Below are positions 33,661-44,099 of a DNA stretch of 64,000 nt, one piece after another; within the stretch, counting starts at the first letter, position 1, and every line of letters starts with the position of its first letter. Location of the stretch: NCBI RefSeq assembly GCF_032062135.1, contig NC_092861.1, forward strand, positions 3,853,988-3,917,987, given 5' to 3'. The notes beneath the pieces are model-generated. The model saw only the letters and a list, made by a program, of their open reading frames with translations. It was not told the DNA's origin and searched no databases. This DNA is from Pyxicephalus adspersus. Its lineage: Eukaryota > Chordata > Amphibia > Anura > Pyxicephalidae. The translations under genes and the position numbers were made by a program.

Positions 33661-34019
33661 TTAAAGTCATAGTGACCAGTCCCAACTACAGGCACTAATC
33701 ACAGTTACTAAATTTGATCATTGGTGACTAAGTTGGTTCCAGAGCTAAAACTGAAAATAAAACAATGGAGAAACATAACAAATAAAACAATGGAGAAAAA
33801 AGGGACGAGAAGGGGGAAACACAAAAAATAGAGCAATCAACCAGTATAACAGTGGTAGGCTATTAAAAATATAGTCTGAACCAGAACTGCCAGAACTGCC
33901 AGATATCATGACATAAGACCTTAATAACCTATATATTACTGTGGCTTGGCAATACAAATAATTTCCATGTTTATCATCGAGAAACATTCAAAAAATATCA
34001 TGAGGAATATTTGAAATTA

Positions 34020-34679
34020 TGATTTGATTCTATGAGTATCACCTTTCCTGGACCTACAAAAATCTGGGTTAAGAATTTGTACGATCTTTGTAAAAATTGG
34101 GTTGTACAGTCATCTCCAGAGAGCAAAGCTTCTAGAATTTTCCCTATAGAAAATGATTTTTAATGAGGAGACAACCTGTTCTACTGTTAGTGACTGGGGC
34201 TGAATCCAATTAGACATAAAGTTAGTCTATCCACCAAAAGACAAACACTAATCCAGGTCTGTGTAGCTTTAGGTATCATAGAAGAGGTGAATTCATCCCA
34301 GTAACCAAATAATAGAAGAGAAGTGTTATAGAGTATGAAATGCCCCGATACATTCTTCACCAAGGTTTGTACCTTTTGCCAAAATGCATGATGTGGACAA
34401 TACTACAAACGGAGGTATAGAAATACAGAGAGGTTATTATACTTAAGGCATTGTAAATGCCACGCCTTAGTCTGGTGTCCACCTTCCGATGGTCCGAACA
34501 CAGTATACGCTCTTTGCATAACCATGAATTGTGATTCCCTCCATACTTCATTGGCCTCACATTTCCAGACCATCTGATATACTTGTATAATAGGTTCTGT
34601 GATACCCAGGTCCTGGAAGTCATGCTGCTACTGCCTAAGACTAGAGGTAGTTGAAGGTGAAATGAAAACAGAATGCAGC

Positions 34680-34728
<49 letters not shown>

Positions 34729-34880
34729 AATATTTGGAGGAGCCAGTGTAAGAAGTTTGTCAAAATTGTTGGCTTGTAAAACCGTATTTGGGCCCAGTGC
34801 TATAGAACAAATATAGGTAATTAGTTGATGAGCCATCTTTGACTTACTTGGTCTATGTGTCTTTGTCCTTTCTTGCACCT
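34020..34880 (-). pseudogene. Fragment resembling an L1/Tx1-type LINE 3' coding end
   Basis: The minus strand, read through frameshifts, gives a C-x-x-C-like block followed by ...C-P-H-H-A-F-W-Q-K-V and then an L-L-L-F-G-type segment. This resembles the C-terminal zinc-knuckle and 'H-x-W-x-C-P...F-W' region of L1-clade ORF2. It is split by a (TA)n tract at ~34684-34726. No reverse transcriptase domain is visible. Confidence 0.4.
34684..34726. repeat. (TA)n microsatellite
   Basis: About 21 uninterrupted TA dinucleotides. Confidence 0.97.
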
Positions 34881-34889
34881 GCGAATTGT

Positions 34890-36060
34890 GTTCTATTTTA
34901 AGTGTAATTTATGTCCAATAAGAAAAGTGATGTCACTGGGTGCTAGTGAAATGACTAAAAAAGGGTACAAAGAATACCTAATTACATATAACTAAATTTT
35001 AAAAAAAGCAATGGATAAATGGACCAAAAGTTTAAAAGTTAAGTAATGAATCCCTTACAAGGAGATAATTTACATTGCTATGTGAAGAGCTAATATTCTT
35101 TTAGTAAATTACCAGGAGAAAGCACTACTGACAGCAATGCAGTTGAAGTAGTGGGCTATATAACGTGCCAGCAGCAGCACTGCTCAATGCTTGCTGACAA
35201 TTTAATACAATGACCCCAAATGGCAGCAAAAACAATATTATAGGTTGTTCTACACACCAAGACTACAGTCTATGCCCAACTTGGACCCAGGAAGCAAGTA
35301 CAACAACAGTGGGCTCCCAGCCCTCACAACCTGTTTGTGGACCCACAACATTTCTTTTTTTTAACTCTCTTAGAAACAGTCTTTTGATCAGGAAGTGAGG
35401 TTATGTTTGCTTTTGGACCTATTTGAGTCACTACCAACCCTAATGTAATTGTTTTTTTCGTCCTTGTATTGCCATATCTATAAGTCGAGTAATAGTTCCT
35501 ACCACCTCTGTATCCTGTTTTTTCAAATATCCTGATCAGTGTGCAAACTTTACCTTTGCACTACAGCATTACAAGGAAGCTTATCATTGTATTTTAGTAT
35601 CAGACAAGAGCATGAAACCTCTTAGTGCTAAGGAATACTATTCACCCCTTCATTAGTAACACATCCAAAGTAGCATTGGATGACTGTAGAATGATATTTA
35701 AAGTGCACAGGTTCCATTGGACCATATAAATAAGTTCTGTATAAAGTTTATCACTAACTTATTTTGTACCCCTCTGTAAAAGTAAGGTGGTTGGGGATTG
35801 AAACAGCAAGAAAAGATACATGACTATTAACTTTGTAAAGCACTGCATAATGTGTTGGCACTATATAAATACTGTGTAATAATAATAATAATAATAATAA
35901 CCTACATTGAAAAAAAAGCATAAATACAAATAGTAAAAATAATATGTAGCAAAATAAATAATAAAACCAATGAGTACAGTGAATGTATAGTTACAGATAA
36001 AAGGCCTCTGTTAGATAAGAATCAGGTCTGACAAAGAAGGAGGAGAAGTATAGCTGACAT
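34890..36060. other. Intergenic, with one microsatellite-tailed repeat
   Basis: No gene seen. 35840-35900 repeats the GGC-CTATATAAATACTGTG plus (AAT)n tail found at 24640-24715. Confidence 0.45.
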
Positions 36061-36063
36061 TTA

Positions 36064-36383
36064 GGATACGTACTCATGTCCAATGGTTCTCACCCGATAA
36101 CTCTGATATCAGATGAGAATCTGGCGTGTGTACAGCGACAGTCTCCATCGTCCAAACGATCGTCCTGCAGATCTACGGATGATGGACGACAAACAATTGT
36201 AAAGCAAGGGAATGGGGAGAGCACACAGCAGGGTGCCGCTCCGTCGCTCTTCCCCTCCCCTCTGCATAGAACAGAATGGTGCTGTATGTATAGCACTCGT
36301 TCATGCATCGTGCAGTGCTTAGTCGTTGGGAACGATCGTGAAAGATCCTATCCAATGACTATATTTGCACATGTGTATGCAGC
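36064..36383. mobile_element. MITE, PIF/Harbinger-like, TTA target duplication
   Basis: A 320-bp relative of 7153-7410. Ends are GGATACGTACTCATG and CACATGTGTATGCAGC, flanked by TTA at 36061-36063 and 36384-36386. No coding capacity; the open frames inside are chance. Confidence 0.72.
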
Positions 36384-36409
36384 TTAAGTGTGTAGAAGGA
36401 TTGCTGACA

Positions 36410-36905
36410 AGTAGCTAGATAAAGTATTGAGAAGAACAGGTTAAAAACAGGGAAGTAGAAAAAAAGTTGTGAAGGAGAAAAGAGAAGGGTATATTAGAAG
36501 AAAAGCTGATAAGAGCAACTAAAGGTAAGGAAAATAAGCGTGTCTTGGAAGAAGATATTAGAAGCATAGTATCTGAGAATGAGAAGGATAGAGGAGAAGA
36601 TCATCCCAGAAGGATAAGAGAGATGAAACACAAATGAGAAGGAGCATGCGGGAGTATTGTGTCTGGATTGGAGAGAATGAGAGTGGTATCTAAAAAAAAG
36701 GAAGAAATAAATGCAGGTTTGAAAGGAGGAAGGTATATGGCAATTAAAAAAGAAGAGAAAAGCAAAGTAAAAGGAGGAGAAGGGTCTCTGAGAAGGAGGA
36801 GAAATCCGAAGGAGTTAGGGTAAAAACATCTGAAAAGGAGGTGTGAGGAAAATGGCACCAAGAAGGAAAGAGCATGGCAAATAAGAGCGTGAGAAGAGAA
36901 TGCCA
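36410..36905. repeat. Purine-rich (GA) tract with strong strand asymmetry
   Basis: Around 500 bp in which the plus strand is dominated by A and G (GAAGGAGAAAAGAGAAGGG, AGAAGGAGGAGAAAT and similar), without a fixed repeat period. The minus-strand open frame across it is a low-complexity by-product. Confidence 0.75.
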
Positions 36906-38329
36906 TCTAACGCTATCCATGAAAAGCCGCAGCTAAGCCAAGGTTCTCTACTATACATACCCACAGCTCCTGTACCTTTCATTGGTCTGCCTAGATACCT
37001 TCACAGAATGAACTTTTAAGGTGTGTTTTTCTATAAATATTTTTATGTGTGAAGTCAATGTAGATATAGTTAGATTTGTTTTTAAGGCTACCTGGCTTGT
37101 TGTCATCCATCCAGTTTGTTAGAACCTCACTTTTCAGCCATGTTAACTACATGCCTATCCATGAAGTTTAAGTTAATACTAAGAATAATACCAGATACAT
37201 TACTAGAAGAAAAAAAGCTACTAGCACTAGCTATTAAAATGATAAAAATATTTTTAACCAAAAATTACATCAGTAAAAGGACCTTTGTTTAAGATTGGTA
37301 ATATGAGTTATTACAAGGGTAATTATAAGGGTTATTATATAAGGGTTTATTATAAGGGTTTGTTGAAGCTCTAGACCTAAAATAGGTCTACAAATTTTGA
37401 GACAGATGCATTTGGAGTTGGATTGGGGCCAGTAGCCCAACAGAGGTCACATAAAAAATAGTTTTTGGGGGAATATGACTGGAACCCACTAAAGGATTTA
37501 TTATTGTACTCTAATGGGCCATTTCATCCCATGGGACATTCCTCTATAGATTTATAGGTTCTCGAAACAATTAGAACAGTGATGACCCCATCATCAGGAA
37601 TTATAGAAATATAAAAGAATGGTAAATAAACTAAATAATCCAAAACTAGTTTTATTCATTTGTAAGCCAAATATTTTGAAAGTAGAACTATAGATTCCCA
37701 TGAAAAATCTGAGCAGGCAGATTCTTATTGCAGAAAGAGACAGGTGATATCTTTTCTATAATAAAACATACTTTATTATACTTTGCTGCTTTGACTAAGT
37801 ATTGTTACATTATGTTTGGGCAGTCAGACTGCATGCTTAAGTAAAACTTTTTATATTCTGTACTATTATTTAAGGATTCATTGTACATATTTAATATAGG
37901 TGACCCAAAAAAGTTTTTCACACATAATAATAATAATTAATAAATAATTTTATATATTAAAAACATTACTGAAAAAATCACTAGTATTGTATTCGACTTT
38001 TGCGTTTGAAATCTCCTTTATTCACTATTTCTACTTATACAAACAAATGGCTCTATTTATAAAACAGAAAATCTGACATTCACTTCACCATTCCTTGGTA
38101 GGAATTAGTTACTGAAAAGGGCAAAACACATGTACCCAGAAGATTCCTACAAAGGAATGTTGAAGCGAACATTTGATTCCCTGTTTTATAATTGAGACCC
38201 AAAGAGTATATGCCATAGAAATGTATATATAAAAATCGACTCCACTTTTGTAAGAAATGCACACATAAGAAAACCTTAACATGTTTCTGGTGCTAATTAA
38301 AACTAAGTTATTACTCATCTTTCCTTTAG
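36906..38329. other. Intergenic, no gene recognised
   Basis: AT-rich DNA downstream of the TAS2R at 38330. No element boundary or coding sequence seen. Confidence 0.45.
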
Positions 38330-39295
38330 TCATAAAGGGGCACTGGTCACCTCCACTCGTTCTCTAGATTGAGGTCCAGAAGTCTTTTTGTTGAACAAGC
38401 AGTCAGTTCCACAACGGATAATCCTGAAGAACTGATTTCTTAGTTTGGTTGCTACGTAAATTAGCAAAGCAGATTGTAGAATTGTATAAATGTTCACCAT
38501 TATACCAACAAATAAAATGTCTAAAAATCCCATTTGCAGTTCAAAAATGATAAATATACCCAATGCAAAGACAATAAATGAGAAAACTGTAAACTTCATA
38601 GTCCTATGGTAGGTGTCTGTATTGCTCATTGAATTTCCGTGATTGTTCATTTTACTTATATGATAAGCAAGTAAAATAATGAGAAGGATGGAAGCCATGA
38701 AGAACATAAAAAGTGGTACAGTACTCCACAAGAAACTAATATATGCAAGTATCTTTTGCTTTTGTTGTGAGTCTGAAATAGAATGATGTGTTGAATTTCT
38801 AAAAAATATGATATCATTGACCAAAAAATAGAAGAATGAGTATCCTACAGACAACAGCACAGAGGCAATGATCAGGCAGACAACCTTCCTCGATATGATG
38901 GCTTTCAGACGTAAGAAGACGTTGTTGCTACAAGTGGAGACCATGAAATAGAAGAAGATGGACAGCAGAGTGGATAACCAAATGTTGGAAATGGTTGAAG
39001 ATTGCAGAATGAATGAAATTAATATAGGAATTAATTCAGGGATGTTGGAAACAAAAAACATTGAAACCAAAGACAACAGACAAGCAGTGTGAAAGAAGAA
39101 CCTTGATATCCCAATGGAGGTGATAATTTTGTCAGCACGGGTTATTGATCTTCCCTTCAGCCAGTCAATGACATTAAGAGCCACTACAAATGATTGTATA
39201 CCCAGACCTGCCAGTATTATCCCAAGACAGGCAAATAGAAGAACATTTTGTATTACCATTGCTTTATAAGAGTCTTCTGCTGTAGAATTTGTCAT
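38330..39295 (-). CDS. TAS2R: Bitter taste receptor TAS2R, divergent member
   Basis: Intact intronless receptor of 321 residues from the ATG at 39295 (M-T-N-S-T-A-E-D). The frame stays open 54 codons upstream, but that part matches the non-coding leader of the paralogues; an in-frame ATG at 39307 is an alternative. Seven helices are present. Signatures are IGISR (~61-65), W-L-S-T-L-L-S-I-F-F-Y then F-M-V-S where the others have V-K-I-S (~116-120), FLRLKA, YHISKMN (~211-217), HRTMKF, and QSALLIY...KLR (~274-286). The TM7 histidine of the usual H-S pair is thus Gln274. Second-loop glycosylation site NST at 167. These changes make it the most divergent intact receptor here. Its nearest sequence relative may be the pseudogene at 42585-43045. 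Confidence 0.93.
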   Translation of the reverse strand: MTNSTAEDSYKAMVIQNVLLFACLGIILAGLGIQSFVVALNVIDWLKGRSITRADKIITSIGISRFFFHTACLLSLVSMFFVSNIPELIPILISFILQSSTISNIWLSTLLSIFFYFMVSTCSNNVFLRLKAIISRKVVCLIIASVLLSVGYSFFYFLVNDIIFFRNSTHHSISDSQQKQKILAYISFLWSTVPLFMFFMASILLIILLAYHISKMNNHGNSMSNTDTYHRTMKFTVFSFIVFALGIFIIFELQMGFLDILFVGIMVNIYTILQSALLIYVATKLRNQFFRIIRCGTDCLFNKKTSGPQSRERVEVTSAPL

Positions 39296-39364
39296 CTTTG
39301 TAATCATATCCAGGAGATGTCTTTTCAGACTGTACCAGTACTCTATATTTATTATTAGAAAACG

Positions 39365-39425
39365 ACTTGATGATGCAAATGGGAATGCAAACTCCCCGTG
39401 TCTATCTATCATTATACAAACAAAG
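39365..39425 (-). promoter_or_regulatory. Octamer- and TATA-like block upstream of TAS2R at 38330
   Basis: In gene direction TTTGTATAAT (39411-39420) is followed by the exact octamer ATTTGCAT (39373-39380), 78-85 bp before the ATG. Spacing agrees with the other receptors despite overall divergence of the flank. Confidence 0.45.
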
Positions 39426-39734
39426 AAGATGACAGTAAATTTGACTAAGTGGAACATTTGTGGATATTATCAAATCAAACACAGGGATGGAAAAAGATCT
39501 TGTTTATTGCAAGTGCTATGACTTAAAATGAAATATAAGATAGATAAGTAAGTGATGCTTGTATATCCAGTCCAAATAGTTCTGGATAGAGTTTGGAAGG
39601 GTTAGAAATGATTAGTTTACTATATCTTGGGTTTCATCAGAAAATGACTCTCACTCCTTCCTTGCTGACAATGTTTTACCACACAGAAAGTGAAGGAACA
39701 ACAATAAAGATCGAAATAAAAATGTTTTCTATTA

Positions 39735-40497
39735 CTAGCTAGGTAGTGGACCATGCCACACTTACCTCTTCCTCAGTAAAGCGCAGACGCCTCTCTCTTG
39801 CGCATGCGGGCAGTTCTGACTCTGGGCGTGCCTCAGTTTTCAAGCTTTATTAATTCCTTCCAATCCGCTGGCCAATCAGAAGATAGCCTCTTACCCATCC
39901 CTGGCTATTTAGCTAGCTCAGACACTGCACTCAGCGTTCATGTAATGTGTCTCCACTAGTGCCGAGCCCCTAGTTCTCTTGAGCTAATCCCTGTAAACCT
40001 GTTGCTTAATCCAGTGTTTCCTGTGTCCAGCTCCTGTGTTAACCCCTTGTTGTCCAGTCTGTTGTTACCAGCCATTTCCCTTGTGCTGTTCCAGTGTTTC
40101 TCTCTGTCTGTGGATATTCTTGTGTCACTTGTTCCTCCTGTTGCTTCTAGTGTCTCCTGTGCTCCCTGTGTCCGCAGTGCCCCCTGTGTCACTGGAGTCT
40201 ATCTATATTAGCGTGTGACCTGACCTCTCTTGCTTACTGCCTGCCTTGACCCAGGCCTTCCTCGACTATTCTTAAGCTTTGTGATTTTGTACCAAGTTTC
40301 ATCCTGTCCACCTTGGTGTGCCCAAGGACTGCAACCTGGCAGTAACCAGCAGCGCAACATCCTCACCACTAGAGGCTCTGGAGAAGACCTGGTTACTGCT
40401 AAGACTCTGCGCCTTGGCCCTTCTCATGGCTTACGGCACTCCAGTGCAAGCCGTAGCGCCCCCTAGTGGCCCTGTCACCTCAAGCGTGACAGACCCT
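39735..40497 (+). repeat. LTR-retroelement-like repeat
   Basis: GC-richer block with CCAATC-G-TGGCCAATCAG, a CTATTTAGC-type TATA-like region, long CTGTGT/TGTTCC pyrimidine-rich runs and an end at CAAGCGTGACA (40495). Organisation is that of a vertebrate LTR leader. The left boundary and target duplication are not clear. Open frames inside carry no recognisable protein. Confidence 0.45.
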
Positions 40498-40836
40498 ATA
40501 CCAGATTTGTATATCTTAAGTATGTAATGAAGAGTGCTAGGCAACCAGACATTCTAGCACACAGGGGGATCACTAACCTTTATAATGTATATGGGCATGT
40601 TAGTTGATAGGATTTCCCAAATAAACACATTCCATTGACAATACTTTTGCTGCTGTTTATAAAATCCCAGCTGTGACATTGGCCAAATTATAATGGGTCC
40701 TCTTTTCACTCTCTCTGATAGGCTCTAGGTCCCCATTCTGACCCTCCTCTATGTCTCTTGTTAGAATTTCAGGCAAAGTAGCTCCCATATTTTGTATTGT
40801 TTTTCTACCCTGGTTGAGCCAAGATGGTATGAGCTG

Positions 40837-42060
40837 TTAACCTCCTTGCCGTTAAGCCCGCCCTTCGTACGGGCTAAAAAAAGTTTCTCTTTTCGTTAAG
40901 CCTGAGATTTTCCGTACATTAAAATCCCCACTTACCCAGGTAAGTGGGGATTTTAATGTAGGGAAAATCTCGGTCCCCCTGTGCTCATCCAGCGTCGTCC
41001 TCCGTCGATCGTCGTCCGTCGGTCTCCCTTTCCAGCGTCGGGTGCCTTCTCGTATACCAGCGGGACCAGGTAAGAAGCCAGCCCGCATCTTGTGTTCCGC
41101 TGGCCGGCCGGCGGAACACAAGATGCCGGCCCGTTTCTTACCTGGTCCCGCTGATCATCCAGCGTCGTTCTCGTTCCAGCGCCGGGTGATCTCTGAAACA
41201 ATAAGCTGGCCGGCGGAGGAAAAAAACAGCCGGCCGGCTTCTTGTGCATGCGTGCGTGATGACGTCGGCGCGTGTGCGGGAAATTCAAATTGAAACTCAT
41301 TCATTCATTTTGTATTGGATTGNNNNNNNNNNNNNNNNNNNNNNNNNNNNNNNNNNNNNNNNNNNNNNNNNNNNNNNNNNNNNNNNNNNNNNNNNNNNNN
41401 NNNNNNNNNNNNNNNNNNNNNNNNNNNNNNNNNNNNNNNNNNNNNNNNNNNNNNNNNNNNNNNNNNNNNNNNNNNNNNNNNNNNNNNNNNNNNNNNNNNN
41501 NNNNNNNNNNNNNNNNNNNNNNNNNNNNNNNNNNNNNNNNNNNNNNNNNNNNNNNNNNNNNNNNNNNNNNNNNNNNNNNNNNNNNNNNNNNNNNNNNNNN
41601 NNNNNNNNNNNNNNNNNNNNNNNNNNNNNNNNNNNNNNNNNNNNNNNNNNNNNNNNNNNNNNNNNNNNNNNNNNNNNNNNNNNNNNNNNNNNNNNNNNNN
41701 NNNNNNNNNNNNNNNNNNNNNNNNNNNNNNNNNNNNNNNNNNNNNNNNNNNNNNNNATATTACTATACGTAATATATTACTATTATACCGAATTATCGCA
41801 TTTTCAGTATTTTTCATTTATTTATGTATTCTTGTTTAAGCTGAATTTTGTGTTTTTCCTTTAATTTTATTAAAAGTAATTTTTTTTTTTTTTACATGAT
41901 TGTGTGTTTACATTTTTTATATTCATTATATCTACTAGAACCCTATTCGGACATATTTCAGTAAGTTACAGGTCTACAATTTAAAAAAAAAAAAATCATG
42001 AAAACCTGTAACACTTTTGGTACAGAAATCTAGACCTCAGTGTAACGCCCAGGTGGTTAA
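40837..42060. mobile_element. TTAA-flanked non-autonomous DNA transposon containing the assembly gap
   Basis: Begins TTAACCTCC-TGCCGTTA (40837) and ends GTAACGCCCAGGTGGTTAA (42060). The termini are inverted and both carry TTAA, the target of piggyBac and Kolobok elements. Interior blocks include CCGTACATTAAAATCCCCACTTACC with an inverted partner and GCCGGCCGGC-rich arms. The N run (41323-41756) lies inside. A second copy starts at 63274. Open frames crossing the gap are meaningless. Confidence 0.7.
41323..41756. other. Assembly gap (N)
   Basis: 434 undetermined bases. The left edge ends at TTTTGTATTGGATTG, the start of a hairpin that is complete in the copy at 63905-63960, so a self-complementary sequence probably broke the assembly. 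Confidence 0.99.
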
Positions 42061-42584
42061 ACAAAGCACTTCAGTACCTTTTTTTTTAAATAAATAATTG
42101 TTATGTTGACGGTCCACAGGTTCTTATGCCTAACTATGTATACTATATGCATGGAAGGATAAGGAATATTACTATACTAGGAATAATACCTAGATCATTT
42201 TAATAGGACTGACGAGGCTCATTCATTGTGTTTTCATTTTTTTCACATATACAAATAAACCAGTACAAATATAAGCAACATGTATACCATCAACATCAAG
42301 CATGACAAATAATGGAAATAAAATAACTGTAAAAAGAAAACAGGGGGTTCCATTCCTAAGAATGTTCTTCTTCCTGCATGTAGACCTTATGCCATTGTAG
42401 ACCTAAAGCAGGAAGTGGAAAAACTTTTCAAAGAGATAAAGCAAAAGTGTTTGTATGTTCCCTCCTGAAGCATGAGTAATTAACAGTTGCTTGTTCTGTT
42501 CCGATCCTAGGATACTGCAACATATTGTCTATTTTAACACTTTTAACACTTAGGTAACATTCCCCCAATATCCAGGAATTTTGG
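42061..42584. other. Intergenic, no gene recognised
   Basis: Immediately downstream of the truncated TAS2R pseudogene. The region where its 3' half should lie has no receptor similarity that I can see. Confidence 0.45.
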
Positions 42585-43045
42585 TTACAGTACCATGTTC
42601 AGGGCCTTTGCAATTATTTGCAAGCAGCACAGAAACAATAATAAGATAAAAGACTTTCTGAAATACAAAGGTTTTGAGTCATAATAAGAAAACGTAGTGA
42701 AAGTTGGGGATCTTGAAGCTGAAGAAGGTGCAAAGCAAAGCTGATAGCCAGATGGCAGAAAAACCTGATGTTGTTTCAACAAATAGACTCAGAAACAAAA
42801 ATCTGATATGAAACTCTGCAGTACAAGTAAGGAAGTATAAGAGGAAAAACAGAATACTGATGATCCTTGTTATCATAATAGAAGACCCATCACTGACTTT
42901 TTGCAAAAGCCAGGCATGACATTCACGGCCACAATAAATGATTGTTTTGATAGTTTGACCAAAATAAACATTCCAGTTGTAGCAACTGAAACCCAAGATT
43001 GTACTGTAGAAGGAAAACACATTCTCCCCCTGTAGTATTGGCCAT
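42585..43045 (-). pseudogene. TAS2R pseudogene, frameshifted, 3' half missing
   Basis: Starts with an intact-looking ATG at 43045 (M-A-N-T-T-G-G-E) in the position of the family start. Frame changes follow within TM1. The TM2-TM3 region reads K-V-S-D-G...T-R-I-I-S and then I-W-L-S-A-L-L-C-T-F-F-S-F-K-I, a clear TAS2R TM3 signature, followed after another shift by the TM4 region. Similarity ends near 42590, before TM5. The 5' flank is preserved, with an exact ATGCAAAT at 43133-43140. Confidence 0.85.
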
Positions 43046-43119
43046 CTCCCTGGTCATTGTCCTATCTCTCTGCAAGAAATGGACAAAAATATTATATTCT
43101 TACTTCAAGAATATTGCCT

Positions 43120-43210
43120 AACTAAATGTTTGATGCAAATGGTAACTTAAAACATCAGCCAGATGGATCTTCATTCAAATAAAGATGACAAGAGTAGATT
43201 TGACTGCGTA
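43120..43210 (-). promoter_or_regulatory. Octamer-containing flank of the TAS2R pseudogene
   Basis: ATTTGCAT in gene direction (43133-43140), 88-95 bp before the former ATG, with a TTTGAATGAAGATC segment farther upstream as in the receptor at 22174. Confidence 0.4.
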
Positions 43211-43443
43211 TCTATATCATGGATGTTACATGTAGCATTATCTGGGATTCTGTGTCTCTTATCTTATTTATTGCAAGCACCAAGTTTAACTGTGATTTCT
43301 TTTCGTGATGCAAATGAACTTATAGCTGGCCCAAACACTGATATAAAAAATGTTTTAAAATGGGACATTTCTTACCTTTAGGATAAACCTTTAGCATTTG
43401 CACATTAACAACTTTCATTTTCCTGATAGCTGGTTATCCTACT

Positions 43444-43653
43444 ATGAAGGTCAGATTCTACCTGTTTTTTGGTGAAATACTTTATTTCTGTCTGTCAAAT
43501 ATCTATCTACATTTAACTGGACTTGCTTTTGACATTTTTGAAGACATTTTGAAGCCCAACCAAGCTGCTCAATCAGGTTTGCCAGTTGTCCTCTCTGCCC
43601 AAATGATGAATCTTATTGACCTGGACAGAGAGGACAATGAGTTTGCCATGTGA
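43444..43653 (+). other. Exon-like open segment, unknown
   Basis: A plus-strand open stretch, about 69 codons. Its last part (F-E-D-I-L-K-P-N-Q-A-A..., L-D-R-E-D-N-E-F-A-M) has the composition of ordinary globular protein. It ends at CCATGTGAGT, a strong splice-donor match at 43648, with TTTTCCTGATAG upstream (~43420-43431) as a possible acceptor. I do not recognise the protein. It may be a captured exon, a retroelement piece or chance. Confidence 0.25.
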
Positions 43654-43754
43654 GTCTAATTACTAAAATGAATTACATCTAAATTGGCATTTTACACGTA
43701 TGTCAACTTAATTACAACAACCTGATCCCTATTGCCCAGGGACTAAGGGTAATT

Positions 43755-44045
43755 CTAGTGCCACATCCAACTATGAACCCACAAGTCTAATTTATCAGAG
43801 CAATTTATTTTGGTTCCTAAATATTGGGAATAGAGGGGTATTACTGATAAACTGCTATCCTTAATAGTAATTTCTGTATCCAAAAATGCTTTATTCTTTA
43901 AACTGTAGTCCATGGTAAATTTTAAACTATATTTATTGTCCTGTAGTTCTGAATTGTTTTCCAGCAAGAGGTTGGACCCTTGCCAGATAAAAAAACATCA
44001 TCTATGTATCATCACTACCAAACAATGTGGTGGAGATACATAGAG
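43755..44045 (-). pseudogene. Penelope-like element reverse transcriptase relic
   Basis: On the minus strand a V-W...Y-I-D-D-V-F block (YIDD codons at 43997-44008) is preceded by stop codons. After one frameshift it continues as L-K-F-T...F-L-D-T-E-I-T-I with L-Y-S-Q-Y-L-G-T-K-I-N after it. W-x-x-Y-I-D-D followed by L-x-F-T and F-L-D-x-x-I is the typical order at the RT palm/thumb of Penelope-like elements. The rest of the element, including any GIY-YIG endonuclease, is not present. Confidence 0.65.
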
Positions 44046-44099
44046 AGGGCATCATCTGCAAATAGGTATCTCTCCCACCCCCATGGTGTTTCAGGTAGG

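Noticed and set aside
36076..36387. 103-codon open frame
   Set aside because: Lies inside a TTA-flanked MITE with inverted ends.
39296..39457. 54-residue N-terminal extension of the TAS2R at 38330
   Set aside because: Corresponds to the leader and promoter-like block of the paralogues, and would add a hydrophobic stretch unknown in the family.
40002..40527. Overlapping open frames in the GC-richer block
   Set aside because: Match an LTR-like repeat without protein resemblance.
41244..41864. Open frames of 166-206 codons
   Set aside because: They are open only because they cross the N gap.
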